DNA of 64,000 bases from Anaerolineae bacterium (GCA_030612585.1 JAUWNP010000001.1:1-64000), one strand, 5' to 3'. Counted from the stretch's first letter, positions 28,514-40,841 are shown. Made by a program: numbers and translations. Notes: generated from the sequence alone by a model not told the origin.

Positions 28514-30668
28514 ATCCCGTGTGTCGCCGGGCTGCGATCACGTTGGGCAGCCGCTCAATCTTGGTCAGCACACGGCTGAGTTGTGCGATGTTGTTGATTT
28601 CGACGGTGATGTATAATGTGGCGATGTTTTTCCGGCGGCCCACATTGACGGCTGGCATGTTGATGCGGTCGGCGCTGATGATGCCGGTGATCTCATGTAA
28701 TAGCCCGGTGCGATCATAGGCCGTGATGCAAACCGTGACTGGGAAGGTCTGCGACCGGCTGCCCCAACTGACTTCTATCAGCCGCTCCGTATCTCTCAGG
28801 CGCAAGATGTTAGGGCAATCGCGGCGATGGATGGTGACGCCCCGCCCGCGGGTGACGTAGCCGGTGATTTCATCTCCTGGCAGCGGATGGCAGCACCGCG
28901 CCAGCCGGGTCAGTAGGCCACCGGTGCCCTGTACCTGGATGCCCTTGATGGTCTGCGTGGGGATAGGGGGTATAGAAGGTGGCCTCTTTTCCTCGCGCGG
29001 GCGCGTATCGGAGATTTTGCCAGCGATTTGCTGACTGTTGATGTCCCCAAAGCCGACGGCGGAGTGGAAGTCGTCGAGTTTCTCGTAGTTGAAGAGTCTG
29101 GCAACCGCTTCGTGGCTGAGGTGTTCCATTCCCAGACGATTCAGTTCGCGCTCGACGACCTCTCGCCCTTGGACGATGTTCTGTTGCCGATCCTGACGGC
29201 GGAACCACTGGCGGATCTTAGTGCGGGCGCGAGTGGTTTTGATGTAGCCCAGTGCCGGATTGAGCCAGTCACGGCTGGGTGCGCCCCGCTTGCTGGTAAC
29301 TATCTCCACCCGATCGCCAGTGCGCAGTTGATAGTCCAGCCCAACCCATCTGTCGTTGATTCTGGCGCCCCGGCAGCGGTGGCCGATCTCGGTGTGCACG
29401 TGGTAGGCGAAGTCAATCGGTGTCGCGCCGACTGGCAGGTCAATGATCTTGCCTTTGGGAGTGAAGGCGTAAACCCGGTCCTGGAAGATGTCGGTCTTCA
29501 TCGCGTCCACGAATTCACTGGCGTCGGTGACCTCTTGTCGCCATTCCATAAGCGAACGCAGCCAGGCGATCTTGGCCTCGAAGACTTGGTCCCGCTTGCC
29601 TCCCTCCTTGTAGCGCCAGTGTGCGGCTATACCGTATTCTGCGAGGCGATGCATCTCCCTGGTGCGAATCTGCACCTCCAGCGTCTTACCGTCGTCGCCA
29701 ACGACCGCTGTGTGCAGGCTTTGGTACATGTTGTCCTTGGGGGTGGCGATATAGTCGTCGAATTCGCCGGGGATAGGTTTCCATAGTCCATGCACGATGC
29801 CCAGGATGCGGTAGCAGTCGGGGATGGTGTGGGTGGTAACGCGGATGCCGCGAATGTCGTAGACCTGGCTGAAGGGTACGCCCTTGCGTCGCATCTTGCG
29901 TTGGATGCTGTAGATGTGCTTGGGTCGGCCGGAGATCTCTGCCTTGATGTTTTCCTTGGCCAGTTCTTGCATCAGGATCTCGGCGTGGCGTTGAATGCTG
30001 GCCTCGCGCTCCAGGCGGCGCTCTGTGATGAGGGTTGCGATCTCGGCATAGGTGACTGGGTCAAGGTGGTGGAGACTCAGATCTTCCAGTTCCCACTTCC
30101 ACTGCCACACGCCCAGCCGGTTGGCCAGCGGAGCGAATATCTCCAGCGTCTCGCGGGCGAAGGCCTTGCGGCGTTCTTCTGAAAGGGGGGCAAGCGTGCG
30201 CATGTTATGCATACGGTCGGCCAGTTTGATGATCACGACGCGGATGTCCTCTGCCATGGCGAGGAACATCTTGCGCAGGCTTTCGGACTCCTGCTCGTTG
30301 CGTAATCCCTCGCTCTTCTGGCTGAGCTTATCAATCTGCTCCAGTTTGGTCATGCCATCTACCAGGCTGGCTACATAAGGGCCGAATTCTTGTGCCAACC
30401 ATTTCAGGTCAACGTCGGAATCCTCGACCACATCGTGCAGCAGGCCAGCGGCGATGGTGACCGGGTCCATCCCCATGTCGGCCAGCAGGAGGGCCACAGC
30501 CAAAGGGTGTTGAATGTAGGGTTCACCGGACTTGCGTATCTGGCCAGCGTGGGCTTGTTCGGCCACAGTGTAAGCGTGTTTGATGAGCGTCCGCGCGTCG
30601 TCAGCCCGTTCGCCGGGTGGGATGTGCTCCAGTATGTCAGAAATGTCGAGGAGGGGCTGTTTACTCAT
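28512..30668 (-). CDS. (p)ppGpp synthetase/hydrolase, RelA/SpoT family
   Basis: 718 residues. HD hydrolase domain with H54 (YIQHPLAVA) and H78-D79 (GLLHDVVEDS), synthetase domain (SIQRKMRRKGVPFSQVYD, YQSLHTAVVGDDGKTLEVQI), TGS (about 385-445: KIIDLPVGATPIDFAYHVHT), a helical/zinc-finger-like region and a C-terminal ACT domain (PVTVCITAYDRTGLLHEI). With both catalytic sets intact it should be the bifunctional Rel type controlling the stringent response. Confidence 0.97.
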   Translation of the reverse strand: MSKQPLLDISDILEHIPPGERADDARTLIKHAYTVAEQAHAGQIRKSGEPYIQHPLAVALLLADMGMDPVTIAAGLLHDVVEDSDVDLKWLAQEFGPYVASLVDGMTKLEQIDKLSQKSEGLRNEQESESLRKMFLAMAEDIRVVIIKLADRMHNMRTLAPLSEERRKAFARETLEIFAPLANRLGVWQWKWELEDLSLHHLDPVTYAEIATLITERRLEREASIQRHAEILMQELAKENIKAEISGRPKHIYSIQRKMRRKGVPFSQVYDIRGIRVTTHTIPDCYRILGIVHGLWKPIPGEFDDYIATPKDNMYQSLHTAVVGDDGKTLEVQIRTREMHRLAEYGIAAHWRYKEGGKRDQVFEAKIAWLRSLMEWRQEVTDASEFVDAMKTDIFQDRVYAFTPKGKIIDLPVGATPIDFAYHVHTEIGHRCRGARINDRWVGLDYQLRTGDRVEIVTSKRGAPSRDWLNPALGYIKTTRARTKIRQWFRRQDRQQNIVQGREVVERELNRLGMEHLSHEAVARLFNYEKLDDFHSAVGFGDINSQQIAGKISDTRPREEKRPPSIPPIPTQTIKGIQVQGTGGLLTRLARCCHPLPGDEITGYVTRGRGVTIHRRDCPNILRLRDTERLIEVSWGSRSQTFPVTVCITAYDRTGLLHEITGIISADRINMPAVNVGRRKNIATLYITVEINNIAQLSRVLTKIERLPNVIAARRHTG

Positions 30669-30747
30669 CTCTGCTCGTGATTACATGGTCCTTATGTCAG
30701 TATAATCCGGTTGGTGGATTTGTCAACGGTCAGAAAGAGTAACAAGG

Positions 30748-30803
30748 ATGCAAGTAGGCAAGTGCACAAGTGCACGAGTGGACAGGTACACAAGTGCACA
30801 AGG
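30748..30803. repeat. Short tandem repeat, CAAGTGCA units
   Basis: Several imperfect copies of ACAAGTGC follow one another between relA/spoT and rsmD. Same general style as the repeats at 13080, 27190 and others. Confidence 0.7.
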
Positions 30804-30821
30804 TCCATCGTTTACTTGTAT

Positions 30822-30850
30822 TTGTCTCATTGTCCATTTCCCTGTATAGT
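30822..30850 (+). promoter_or_regulatory. Promoter of rsmD
   Basis: TTGTCT (30822-30827), 17 bp, TATAGT (30845-30850); a 29-nt leader with GAGGAGGGG follows. Confidence 0.6.
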
Positions 30851-30885
30851 CGTATGTGTGAGTGCAGTCGGAGAGGAGGGGTGCT

Positions 30886-31470
30886 GTGCGTGTCATCGCG
30901 GGTAAGGCAAAGGGGCATAGGCTGAAATCGGTGCCTGGGGGAGGGACACGGCCAATCACGGACCGGGCCAAATCGGCGCTTTTTAACATCATTGGCAACG
31001 ACATAATTGGCTGCCGTTTTCTGGATCTCTTTGCCGGTACCGGACAGGTCGGGATTGAGGCTTTAAGCCGGGGAGCAGTGGGGGCTGTCTTTGTGGAGCG
31101 GGCGGGGGCGGCGTTGCGCACTATCCGTGAGAATCTGGCTCACACCCGGCTGGAGGCCAGAGCACGGGTGGTACGGACCGACGTATTCGATTTCCTGGCC
31201 GCTCAGGTGGAGCCAGCGGAGCCGTTCGACTATGTCTACATCGCACCGCCACAGTACCGGGGCCTGTGGGTGAGGACACTGCGGGCGCTGGATGCCAGTC
31301 CCGGCTGGCTGACCGACGATGGCTGGACCATCGCGCAGATTCATCCACGGGAGTACGAGGAACTGGCGTTGGAGTACCTGGCGCTCTTTGACCAGCGCAC
31401 CTACGGAAGTGTGATGCTCTGTTTCTATTGCGTGATGCGTAAGGCGAATCAGGCCGCGATGCGCCGGTAA
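30886..31470 (+). CDS. rsmD: 16S rRNA m2G966 methyltransferase-like protein
   Basis: 194 residues from GTG 30886 (VRVIAGKAKGHRLKSVPG; GAGGAGGGG at 30873-30881). SAM-binding FLDLFAGTGQVGIEALSRGA, VFVERAGAALRTIREN. The methyltransferase motif IV, normally DPPY, reads IAPPQY (A120-P-P-Q-Y124), so the first acidic/polar residue is replaced by Ala. All other parts fit RsmD. Confidence 0.85.
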   Translation: MRVIAGKAKGHRLKSVPGGGTRPITDRAKSALFNIIGNDIIGCRFLDLFAGTGQVGIEALSRGAVGAVFVERAGAALRTIRENLAHTRLEARARVVRTDVFDFLAAQVEPAEPFDYVYIAPPQYRGLWVRTLRALDASPGWLTDDGWTIAQIHPREYEELALEYLALFDQRTYGSVMLCFYCVMRKANQAAMRR

Positions 31471-32756
31471 AACAGCGGCAAGCGATGGACGGGGACGTCG
31501 CTGAAGGTATGTGCGGTCAGCACCCGCTCGCGGGCCGCCACCAGTTTCGCCTCATCGTTGGCGTGAATGGTAAACAGTGGTGTGTTCTTCTGTACCAAAT
31601 CGCCCACTTTGTAGTGCACGATCACGCCGACGCTGTGATCAATCGGGTCGCCGATCTCCTCCCGTCCGCCACCTAGATCTACTACAGCCTTTCCCACCTC
31701 AGCCGCGTTCACATTGGCCAGGTAGCCACTGCGCGGCGCAGGCACGGGCTCGATCAGCCTGGCCTTGGGCAATCGTTCCGGCTCGTCAACGTAGCGCACG
31801 TCGCCGTCCTGGGCCTCTACCATATCCTTGAACTTGTGCCAGGCTGCCCCGGAAGCGAGTGTCTCCAGTGCCAGCGTGAGCGCAGCGTTGGCATCAGTAG
31901 CCTTGTTGCCGAGCATCAGCATCTCCGCTGCCACGACCAGGCAGTGCTCGCGGAAGTCGGCGGGACCACCCTCGTGCAGCGTGTTGATCGCCTCCTGTAC
32001 CTCCAGTGCGTTTCCCACCGCCCAGCCCAGTGGCTGGTTCATGTCAGAGATGAGCGCGACTATGCGACGCCCGACCCGGGTTCCCATAAGAACCATAGCC
32101 TCGGCCAGAATCTCTGCATCCTCCAGCGTTTTCATGAAGGCACCGTTGCCCATCTTGACATCCAACACGATGGCGTTGGCGCCAGCAGCGATTTTCTTGC
32201 TCATAATCGAACCGACGATGAGGGGAGTGGACTCTACAGTGGCCGTCACGTCGCGCAGGGTGTACAGTTTGAGGTCGGCCGGGGCCAGGTCGGCGGTCTG
32301 CCCGGTCAGTACGATGCCAATCTCACTGAGTTGGGCCCTGAGTTCGGCTTCGCTCAAGTCGGTGCGGTAGCCGGGAATAGATTCCAGTTTGTCCACCGTC
32401 CCGCCGCTGAAGCCCAGCCCGCGCCCTGTCATCTTGGCGACCGGCAACCCACAGGCCGCAACCAACGGTGCAACGACCAGGCTGACCTTGTCGCCTACGC
32501 CGCCCGTGGAGTGCTTGTCCACCACGAGGGGGGCGACGTCCTTCAGGTCGAGCACGTCACCTGAGTGGGCCATCGCCAGCGTCAGATCGTGCATTTCGCG
32601 GTCGGTCATACCCTGCAAGTACACAGCCATCAGCCAGGCGGCAGCCTGGTAGTCGGGAATCTCTCCTCGGGTGTATCCCTGGATGAAAAACTCAATCTCC
32701 TCCCGCGAGATTTCAACTCCATCCCGTTTCTTGGTGATGATATCGATAGCATGCAC
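31449..32756 (-). CDS. Pyrimidine-nucleoside / thymidine phosphorylase
   Basis: 435 residues from GTG 32756, 6 nt after GAGGAGG. Cleaves thymidine or uridine with phosphate. Landmarks: AIDIITKKRDGVEIS, signature DKHSTGGVGDKVSLVVAPL, GRGLGFSGGTVDKLESIPG, LYTLRDVTATVES, and a C-terminal small domain. Bacterial Pdp/DeoA length. Convergent overlap of 22 bp with rsmD. Confidence 0.96.
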   Translation of the reverse strand: MHAIDIITKKRDGVEISREEIEFFIQGYTRGEIPDYQAAAWLMAVYLQGMTDREMHDLTLAMAHSGDVLDLKDVAPLVVDKHSTGGVGDKVSLVVAPLVAACGLPVAKMTGRGLGFSGGTVDKLESIPGYRTDLSEAELRAQLSEIGIVLTGQTADLAPADLKLYTLRDVTATVESTPLIVGSIMSKKIAAGANAIVLDVKMGNGAFMKTLEDAEILAEAMVLMGTRVGRRIVALISDMNQPLGWAVGNALEVQEAINTLHEGGPADFREHCLVVAAEMLMLGNKATDANAALTLALETLASGAAWHKFKDMVEAQDGDVRYVDEPERLPKARLIEPVPAPRSGYLANVNAAEVGKAVVDLGGGREEIGDPIDHSVGVIVHYKVGDLVQKNTPLFTIHANDEAKLVAARERVLTAHTFSDVPVHRLPLFYRRIAA

Positions 32757-32803
32757 GGCTTGCCTCCTCACATTTGACTCGTGAAGCGAGATAACGTTTT
32801 GTG

Positions 32804-32823
32804 TACCATGTGGTATTATAGCA
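32804..32823 (-). promoter_or_regulatory. Extended -10 and near-palindrome upstream of the phosphorylase
   Basis: Minus strand TGCTATAAT (32823-32815) followed by TACCACATGGTA (32815-32804), arms TACCA/TGGTA with a 2-nt centre, lying at about the start of transcription. It could be an operator. The divergent promoter of the next gene lies 30 bp away. Confidence 0.4.
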
Positions 32824-32843
32824 CAGGATTCTATCAAGGGAAA

Positions 32844-32872
32844 TTGCCTTTGATCCCGATTGACGCTATAAT
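32844..32872 (+). promoter_or_regulatory. Promoter of the deaminase-CYTH gene
   Basis: TTGCCT (32844-32849), 17 bp, perfect TATAAT (32867-32872). A 24-nt leader with GGGGAG precedes ATG 32903. Confidence 0.7.
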
Positions 32873-32902
32873 AGGCTACTTTGCTGTGGGGAGAATGATA
32901 CG

Positions 32903-34903
32903 ATGACTGAAGTAGACACGATTCTGACCGGTGGCAGCGTTGCCACAATGAACGATGATTTTGCTCTCTTCACCTCCGGCGCGGTTGCCGTTCGCGATGG
33001 TATCATTGAGGGTGTCGGGCCGGCCGACCAGATTGCGGCCGCGTATACCGCAGATGAAGTCGTGGATTGCAGTGGATGTGCTGTTATTCCGGGTCTGATC
33101 AATGCTCACACTCACGCTCCGATGACTCTGCTCAGGGGACTGGCTGACGACCTACGGCTGGACGTCTGGTTAATGGGCTACATTATGCCTGTGGAGCGGG
33201 AGTTTGTGCGGCCTGATTTCTGCTGGCTGGGCACGCAATTGGCCTGCGCTGAGATGATTCGCTCCGGCACAACCTGTTTTGCCGACATGTACTACTACGA
33301 GGAGACCGTAGCCGACGCGGCGGCTCAGGCCGGTATACGGGCAGTTTGCGCCGAGACGGTGCTCAAGTTCCCCACGCCCGACGCGCTGAGTTACGACGAG
33401 GGTCTGGAGCACGCCCGCGACTTCATCATGCGCTGGAAAGGGCACCCGCTGATTACGCCGGCGGTGGGGCCTCACACCCCTTACACGACGACAGCTGAAC
33501 TGTTGCAGGCCTGCGCCCAACTGGCACTAGAGTTCGACGTGCCGCTCCACATCCACATCGCCGAGACCTTGCAGGAGGTGGAGGAGCACCGGGCTGAATA
33601 CGGGATGCCGATGGTGCCTTGGGTGAAGAAACAGGGCGTTTTCGAAGCCAAGGTCACCGCTGCCCACTGTGTCCACCTGGATGAGGGGGAGATGCACACG
33701 CTGCTGCACCACGGGGTCGGCGTGGCGCACAATCCTACTAGCAACCTCAAACTGGCCAGCGGTATCGCGCCGGTGGTGCGCATGCTGGAACTGGGACTCA
33801 ACGTGGGCATCGGCACCGATGGCCCGGCCAGCAACAACGATCTGGACATGTGGGAGGAGATGCGACTGGCAGCGCTACTGGCCAAGGGCGCGACCTCCGA
33901 CCCCACGGCCCTGCCAGCGCGGCAGGCGCTGGCGATGGCGACCATCGGTGGGGCGCGGGCGCTGCACATGGACGAGTTCGTCGGCTCGTTGGAACCGGGC
34001 AAACGAGCCGATGTCACCGTGGTAGATATGTGCAACACCCATAATACCCCTAAGTTCTCGCGCGACCGGGAGGCGTTGTATGCCCAATTGGTCTACGCCG
34101 CCAAGGGCAGCGATGTAAGGGACGTGATGTGCCATGGGCAGTGGCTGATGCGCGAGCGGAGGTTGCTCACGTTGGATGAGCAGGCATTGGGGGCCGAGGC
34201 AGCCGGCATAGCACGCAAGATTGACACGTTCCTCATCCAGCGCGAAGAAAGTGTGCTCAGCAAACTGTTGGTCATTGGCCAGGTGGCCCAGGAGAAGACG
34301 TTTGAAGTGCAGGTGAAGGTGCTCTTGACCGACGCGGCGCCGGTCGAGAGTCTGCTGGACGGGCCGGAGATTATGGTCCTCAAGCCCTCATTGCGTCGCC
34401 AGTACGATACTTATTTCCTGTTCGACGATCCTTACCATAGCCGCATTCGCTACCGGGAGGATGAGTTGTTGGATGAGGATGGTCAGGTGCAGGATGTGTT
34501 CTACCGGCTGACGCTGACCGGCGAGATGAAGGAGCGGGAGTATGTCAGGTCGGTATTGCTCTCGCGTTCTCGCTTCGATGCACCGGCGACGCGCAGCCTG
34601 CGCTTCTATCGCGAGTACTTCCAACCGGTGACCGAGGTTGAGGTGCACAAAGAGCGACGGCGCTACCACGTGCGCTACGGTGGGACGGATTTCGCGGTCA
34701 ATCTGGACCGGCTGACGAAGCCGGAGTTGCCGGTTGTGTTCCTGGAGATCAAGAGCCGGACGTGGTCGAGGCAGGATGCGGAGCGGAAGGCAGAACTGAT
34801 TGGCGAACTACTGGGGTTGCTCCATGTGCAGGAACCGGAGTTGGTGAGGCGGGAGTACGTGGAAGTGGCGATGGAGGCGGAGCGGTTGAGAGTCGGGGAA
34901 TAG
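32903..34903 (+). CDS. MTA/SAH deaminase-type amidohydrolase fused to a CYTH-like domain
   Basis: 666 residues. Residues 1-445 form a complete amidohydrolase: NAHTHAPMTLLRGLADDL (metal HxH), GPHTPYTT, HIHIAETLQE, TAAHCVHL, GTDGPASNNDLDM. This matches 5'-methylthioadenosine / S-adenosylhomocysteine deaminase (MtaD). Residues about 462-650 add a second domain that looks like CYTH (triphosphate tunnel enzymes, CyaB/ThTPase): an EVQVK motif (E468-x-Q470-x-K472, a degenerate ExExK), repeated basic strands (RIRYREDE) and LEIKSRTWS (E615, K617) then a helical end. Junction has no stop or frameshift. The first domain call is firm; the CYTH call is by pattern. MTA phosphorylase lies at 40.9 kb. Confidence 0.85.
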   Translation: MTEVDTILTGGSVATMNDDFALFTSGAVAVRDGIIEGVGPADQIAAAYTADEVVDCSGCAVIPGLINAHTHAPMTLLRGLADDLRLDVWLMGYIMPVEREFVRPDFCWLGTQLACAEMIRSGTTCFADMYYYEETVADAAAQAGIRAVCAETVLKFPTPDALSYDEGLEHARDFIMRWKGHPLITPAVGPHTPYTTTAELLQACAQLALEFDVPLHIHIAETLQEVEEHRAEYGMPMVPWVKKQGVFEAKVTAAHCVHLDEGEMHTLLHHGVGVAHNPTSNLKLASGIAPVVRMLELGLNVGIGTDGPASNNDLDMWEEMRLAALLAKGATSDPTALPARQALAMATIGGARALHMDEFVGSLEPGKRADVTVVDMCNTHNTPKFSRDREALYAQLVYAAKGSDVRDVMCHGQWLMRERRLLTLDEQALGAEAAGIARKIDTFLIQREESVLSKLLVIGQVAQEKTFEVQVKVLLTDAAPVESLLDGPEIMVLKPSLRRQYDTYFLFDDPYHSRIRYREDELLDEDGQVQDVFYRLTLTGEMKEREYVRSVLLSRSRFDAPATRSLRFYREYFQPVTEVEVHKERRRYHVRYGGTDFAVNLDRLTKPELPVVFLEIKSRTWSRQDAERKAELIGELLGLLHVQEPELVRREYVEVAMEAERLRVGE

Positions 34904-34942
34904 CGCCCGCCCATGGCAGGATTATACAAATAGGGAGGAAAT

Positions 34943-35995
34943 ATGACTACTCAGATTCTAGACTTGTTGGGGGCAGAGGCCGAGAGATTGTTAAGCCACG
35001 AGTGTAGGGGTATCCCCAAGGAGATGTTGCATCTACCTGGGTCCGATTTTGTTGATCGGGTAATGGCCCAAACCGACCGTACTCCCACAGTGTTGCGTAA
35101 CATGCAGACCATCTTCAACACCGGGCGGTTGGCCGGCGCGGGCTATCTTTCCATCCTTCCTGTTGACCAGGGGATTGAACACTCAGGCGGGGCCTCCTTT
35201 GCACCTAATCCTATCTACTTCGACCCCGAGAACATCGTCAAACTGGCTATTGCGGGGGGCTGCAACGCTGTCGCCTCGACGTTAGGCGTGCTGGGGGCAG
35301 TGTCGCGCAAGTATGCACACAGAATTCCTTTTCTCGTCAAGTTCAACCACAACGAATTGCTGACCTACCCCAGCATATATGACCAGACGCTGTTTGCCAG
35401 CGTACAGCAGGCCTTCGACCTGGGCGCGGTGGCCGTCGGAGCGACAGTGTACTACGGGTCTCCCGAATCACGTCGCCAGATCCAGGAAGTGAGCGCAGCC
35501 TTTGCTTATGCCCACGAACTGGGGATGGTCACGTTTCTGTGGGCTTATCTGCGTAACCCGGCCTTCAAGCACGAGGGTGTGGATTACCACGCCGCCGCCG
35601 ACTTGACCGGGCAGGCCAACCACCTGGCCGCCACTATTGAGGCCGACATCGTGAAGCAGAAACAGGCCCAGAACAACGGTGGTTACAGTGCCATCAAGTT
35701 CGGCCGTACGCACCCCAAGGTCTATAGCGAACTGACCAGCGACCATCCCATTGACCTGGTGCGCTACCAGGTGGCCAACTGCTACATGGGTCGGGTTGGC
35801 CTAATCAATTCGGGAGGGGCGTCGGGGGAGAATGACCTGGCCCAGGCTGTGCGCACGGCGGTCATCAACAAGCGGGCTGGCGGCATGGGCCTCATCTCCG
35901 GGCGCAAGGCGTTCCAGAAGCCGATGGGCGAGGGCGTCAAACTGCTCAACGCCATTCAAGATGTGTATCTGTCGGACGAGGTGACCATCGCCTGA
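34943..35995 (+). CDS. fbaB: Class I fructose-bisphosphate aldolase (DhnA/FbaB type)
   Basis: 350 residues. Splits fructose 1,6-bisphosphate into two trioses through a Schiff base; Lys candidates are in [11 protein letters not shown] and [31 protein letters not shown] and [19 protein letters not shown] are the usual phosphate-binding segments. A strong GGGAGGAAAT precedes ATG 34943. Together with enolase and pyruvate kinase it supports a working glycolysis. Confidence 0.96.
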   Translation: MTTQILDLLGAEAERLLSHECRGIPKEMLHLPGSDFVDRVMAQTDRTPTVLRNMQTIFNTGRLAGAGYLSILPVDQGIEHSGGASFAPNPIYFDPENIVKLAIAGGCNAVASTLGVLGAVSRKYAHRIPFLVKFNHNELLTYPSIYDQTLFASVQQAFDLGAVAVGATVYYGSPESRRQIQEVSAAFAYAHELGMVTFLWAYLRNPAFKHEGVDYHAAADLTGQANHLAATIEADIVKQKQAQNNGGYSAIKFGRTHPKVYSELTSDHPIDLVRYQVANCYMGRVGLINSGGASGENDLAQAVRTAVINKRAGGMGLISGRKAFQKPMGEGVKLLNAIQDVYLSDEVTIA

Positions 35996-36016
35996 AGGAA
36001 TTTGAGATTGAGTGAT

Positions 36017-37564
36017 TTAAGATTCGGAGATTTGGAGATTCGACTTGAGTTGGGCCTGGAACGCCTTTAATGCGTCCCAGTCGCCCCAGGCGGCCAGGCG
36101 GGCCTGCGCGGGCCACGTTTCGAGCAGGTGGGCGCGGCCAGCGGAGCTCCCCAACAGACCCCGAAGGTATTCAACGTCCAGGGCCGCCAGTTGCGCAAAT
36201 CTGTGGATCCCTTCGGCTTTGAGCCTCGCAGTGGTTTTTGGGCCGATGCCCAGGATGCGCTGCAAATCGTCTACTTCGACCAACGGGGCAGGCGCCATGC
36301 CGGAGGAGGCCTTAAAGGACGCACCGAACGAGATGGTTCTGAGCCGGTGGTAGGCCTCGTAGGCCTGCCGAATCAATCTGCTGTAGGTCGCAGCCTGACC
36401 GGGGCCGTTGTAGAGCGTCGCAAAGCCATCGAAATCGGAGACTTGCAGCATCCGAACGGCCTTTTCGCCCCGGCTGCGCACAAAGTCGAAAAAGCCGGCC
36501 ACCTGGTTGCGTTCGCTGGCGGCAAAGGCGTCGAACATCTGCTGGACCGAGGGGTAGCCGACGGTGGCGTAGTTAAACCCCATGATCTGTGGACTGCCTA
36601 TGCTGATGGAGAGCCGGGCGGCGGTGTCATCGAGCGTGCAGGCAAAATCAAAGACTTCCCATTCGCCGTTTTGGTTCTCGTGACAGGCGCGCCAGGGTTG
36701 CCCCGGCGAAGGCCGCCACCGGTGGTCTGTCCACCTCTGGTTGCGGTTGAAGGTGAAGTGCCGGTCGAAAACATCGGGGTGGTCCTTGCCCCACCGACTG
36801 TGAAAGATGTGGTTCTCGAAGCGGATAATCATTCGCCCGGCGGGGCCAAAGGGACGCCCGCCCGATTCGACCATCAAGACGGCTACGGCGATGCCGGGGT
36901 CAATCGCCAGTTGATCGGCCCACGTTTGCAGCAGCCCGCCGAGGCGATTCCAGGTCAGGGCGACCTGGCGCTCGGTACCGCTGAGGTTGGGGGTCACGGT
37001 GATTTTTTGCTCCGCCGGTGGCTGGTCTGGTGCCGTTTTGGACAGATTGAGGTACCAGGCCGCAGCGTAGACCTCCCTGTTATCGTCGAGGCGCACGTGC
37101 AGCCATTGGCCATGCTGACCGACTTTGGCGCGCACAGTCTCCTCTGGCTCCAACGCCGTGACGGCGCCACCGTGCGGCACTGTCGTGACGAGCGTGCTGA
37201 CCGTCGTCGGCTGGCTGCGCACGTTCAGGTAGCCGGCCTCCGGGCTGTAGACCCAGATCTGAAGCGTGGGCTGTTGGGGTTGGCTTGCACCCGTGCGGGT
37301 CTCTGGCGCTGTTTCGAGCAGTTCGAGGTACCAGGCCGCAGCGTAGACCTCCCTGTTATCGTCGAGGCGCACGTGCAGCCATTGGCCATGCTGACCGACT
37401 TTGACACGCACGGCCTCCTCCGGCTCCAACGCCGTGACGGCGCCACCGTGCGGCACTGTCGTGACGAGCGCGCCGGCCGTCGTCGGCTGGCTGCGCACGT
37501 TCAGGTAGCCCACTTCCGGGCTGTGTACTCGGAGCGTCAACGTGGGTTGTGATTTAGAAGTCAT
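36017..37564 (-). CDS. N-acetylmuramidase-family protein with two SH3b domains and HhH C-terminus
   Basis: 515 residues from ATG 37564, directly after GGAGAGGAT. No signal peptide. Two SH3b domains (about 10-85 and 102-178) are nearly identical (GYLNVRSQPTT, KVGQHGQWLHVRLDDNREVY in both). Residues about 195-405 form an N-acetylmuramidase domain (catalytic Glu in AVLMVESGGRPFG). The C-terminus holds a helix-hairpin-helix unit (VDDLQRILGIGPKTTARLKA). Phage-endolysin-like make-up without export signal suggests release by lysis, a holin or a contractile device, none of which is in the window. Its last residues (LQISES) are encoded by a GAGATTT repeat. Confidence 0.82.
   Translation of the reverse strand: MTSKSQPTLTLRVHSPEVGYLNVRSQPTTAGALVTTVPHGGAVTALEPEEAVRVKVGQHGQWLHVRLDDNREVYAAAWYLELLETAPETRTGASQPQQPTLQIWVYSPEAGYLNVRSQPTTVSTLVTTVPHGGAVTALEPEETVRAKVGQHGQWLHVRLDDNREVYAAAWYLNLSKTAPDQPPAEQKITVTPNLSGTERQVALTWNRLGGLLQTWADQLAIDPGIAVAVLMVESGGRPFGPAGRMIIRFENHIFHSRWGKDHPDVFDRHFTFNRNQRWTDHRWRPSPGQPWRACHENQNGEWEVFDFACTLDDTAARLSISIGSPQIMGFNYATVGYPSVQQMFDAFAASERNQVAGFFDFVRSRGEKAVRMLQVSDFDGFATLYNGPGQAATYSRLIRQAYEAYHRLRTISFGASFKASSGMAPAPLVEVDDLQRILGIGPKTTARLKAEGIHRFAQLAALDVEYLRGLLGSSAGRAHLLETWPAQARLAAWGDWDALKAFQAQLKSNLQISES
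37049..37510 (-). repeat. Direct repeat inside the muramidase gene (tandem SH3 copies)
   Basis: Two blocks of about 185 bp with an offset of 276 bp (for example GGTACCAGGCCGCAGCGTAG at 37051 and at 37327) are almost identical in DNA, including silent positions. This implies recent duplication or gene conversion of the SH3 module. Confidence 0.85.
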
Positions 37565-37653
37565 TTTATCCTCTCCTACATTTGTTGCCACAGACTATCG
37601 AATGTGACGTCGAGGGGAGTACAACAGATGGAGAAATACACGATCAAAACAGG

Positions 37654-40440
<2,787 letters not shown>

Positions 40441-40460
40441 GGCAAGTCATTCCTTGATAG

Positions 40461-40841
40461 GGTTCCGAACTACAGTATGATGCAATAGTGCTGGAGCGAC
40501 CCCGGCTGCGGCGCTACCTCCGGCCCGGCGCGGCTGAGGCTTTCCTGACCCTGCTTCGCGCTGAGGCCACGGTAATAACTCCTGCGCTCCACATCACTCT
40601 GTGCCGTGACCCCAAAGACGACGTGCTGCTCGAGGTGGCAGCCGCTGGTCAGGCGGACTATCTGGTATCGGCCGACCTGGACCTGACGGATGATCCCCAT
40701 CTCAAGGCGACGATGGAGGCACAGCACGGTGTCCGTGTCGTCACAGTGCTTCACCCCTCATCGCAGCCGCACCGGGTTGGAACCACTGAGTCCACTGATG
40801 CCTTTGAGACCGCTGACATGGCCCAGCCCCGCGTTTGGTGA
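40461..40841 (+). pseudogene. 5'-truncated PIN-domain toxin
   Basis: The frame (GTG at 40488; homologous-looking sequence begins about 40461) gives the C-terminal half of a PIN-family toxin: FLTLLRAEATVITPALHI, CRDPKDDVLLEVAAAGQADY and a later Asp (SADLDLT). The N-terminal strand with the first catalytic Asp (LDTNV) is missing, because the gene now abuts the divergent SEDS start. The C-terminus (TESTDAFETADM) is encoded by a CCACTGA repeat that continues to about 40905. No antitoxin is next to it. Likely inactive. Confidence 0.75.

Noticed and set aside
36128..37552. 474-codon open frame on the plus strand
   Set aside because: It is the shadow of the muramidase gene on the other strand; low-information sequence with no family motif, while the minus strand has clear domains and a good SD.
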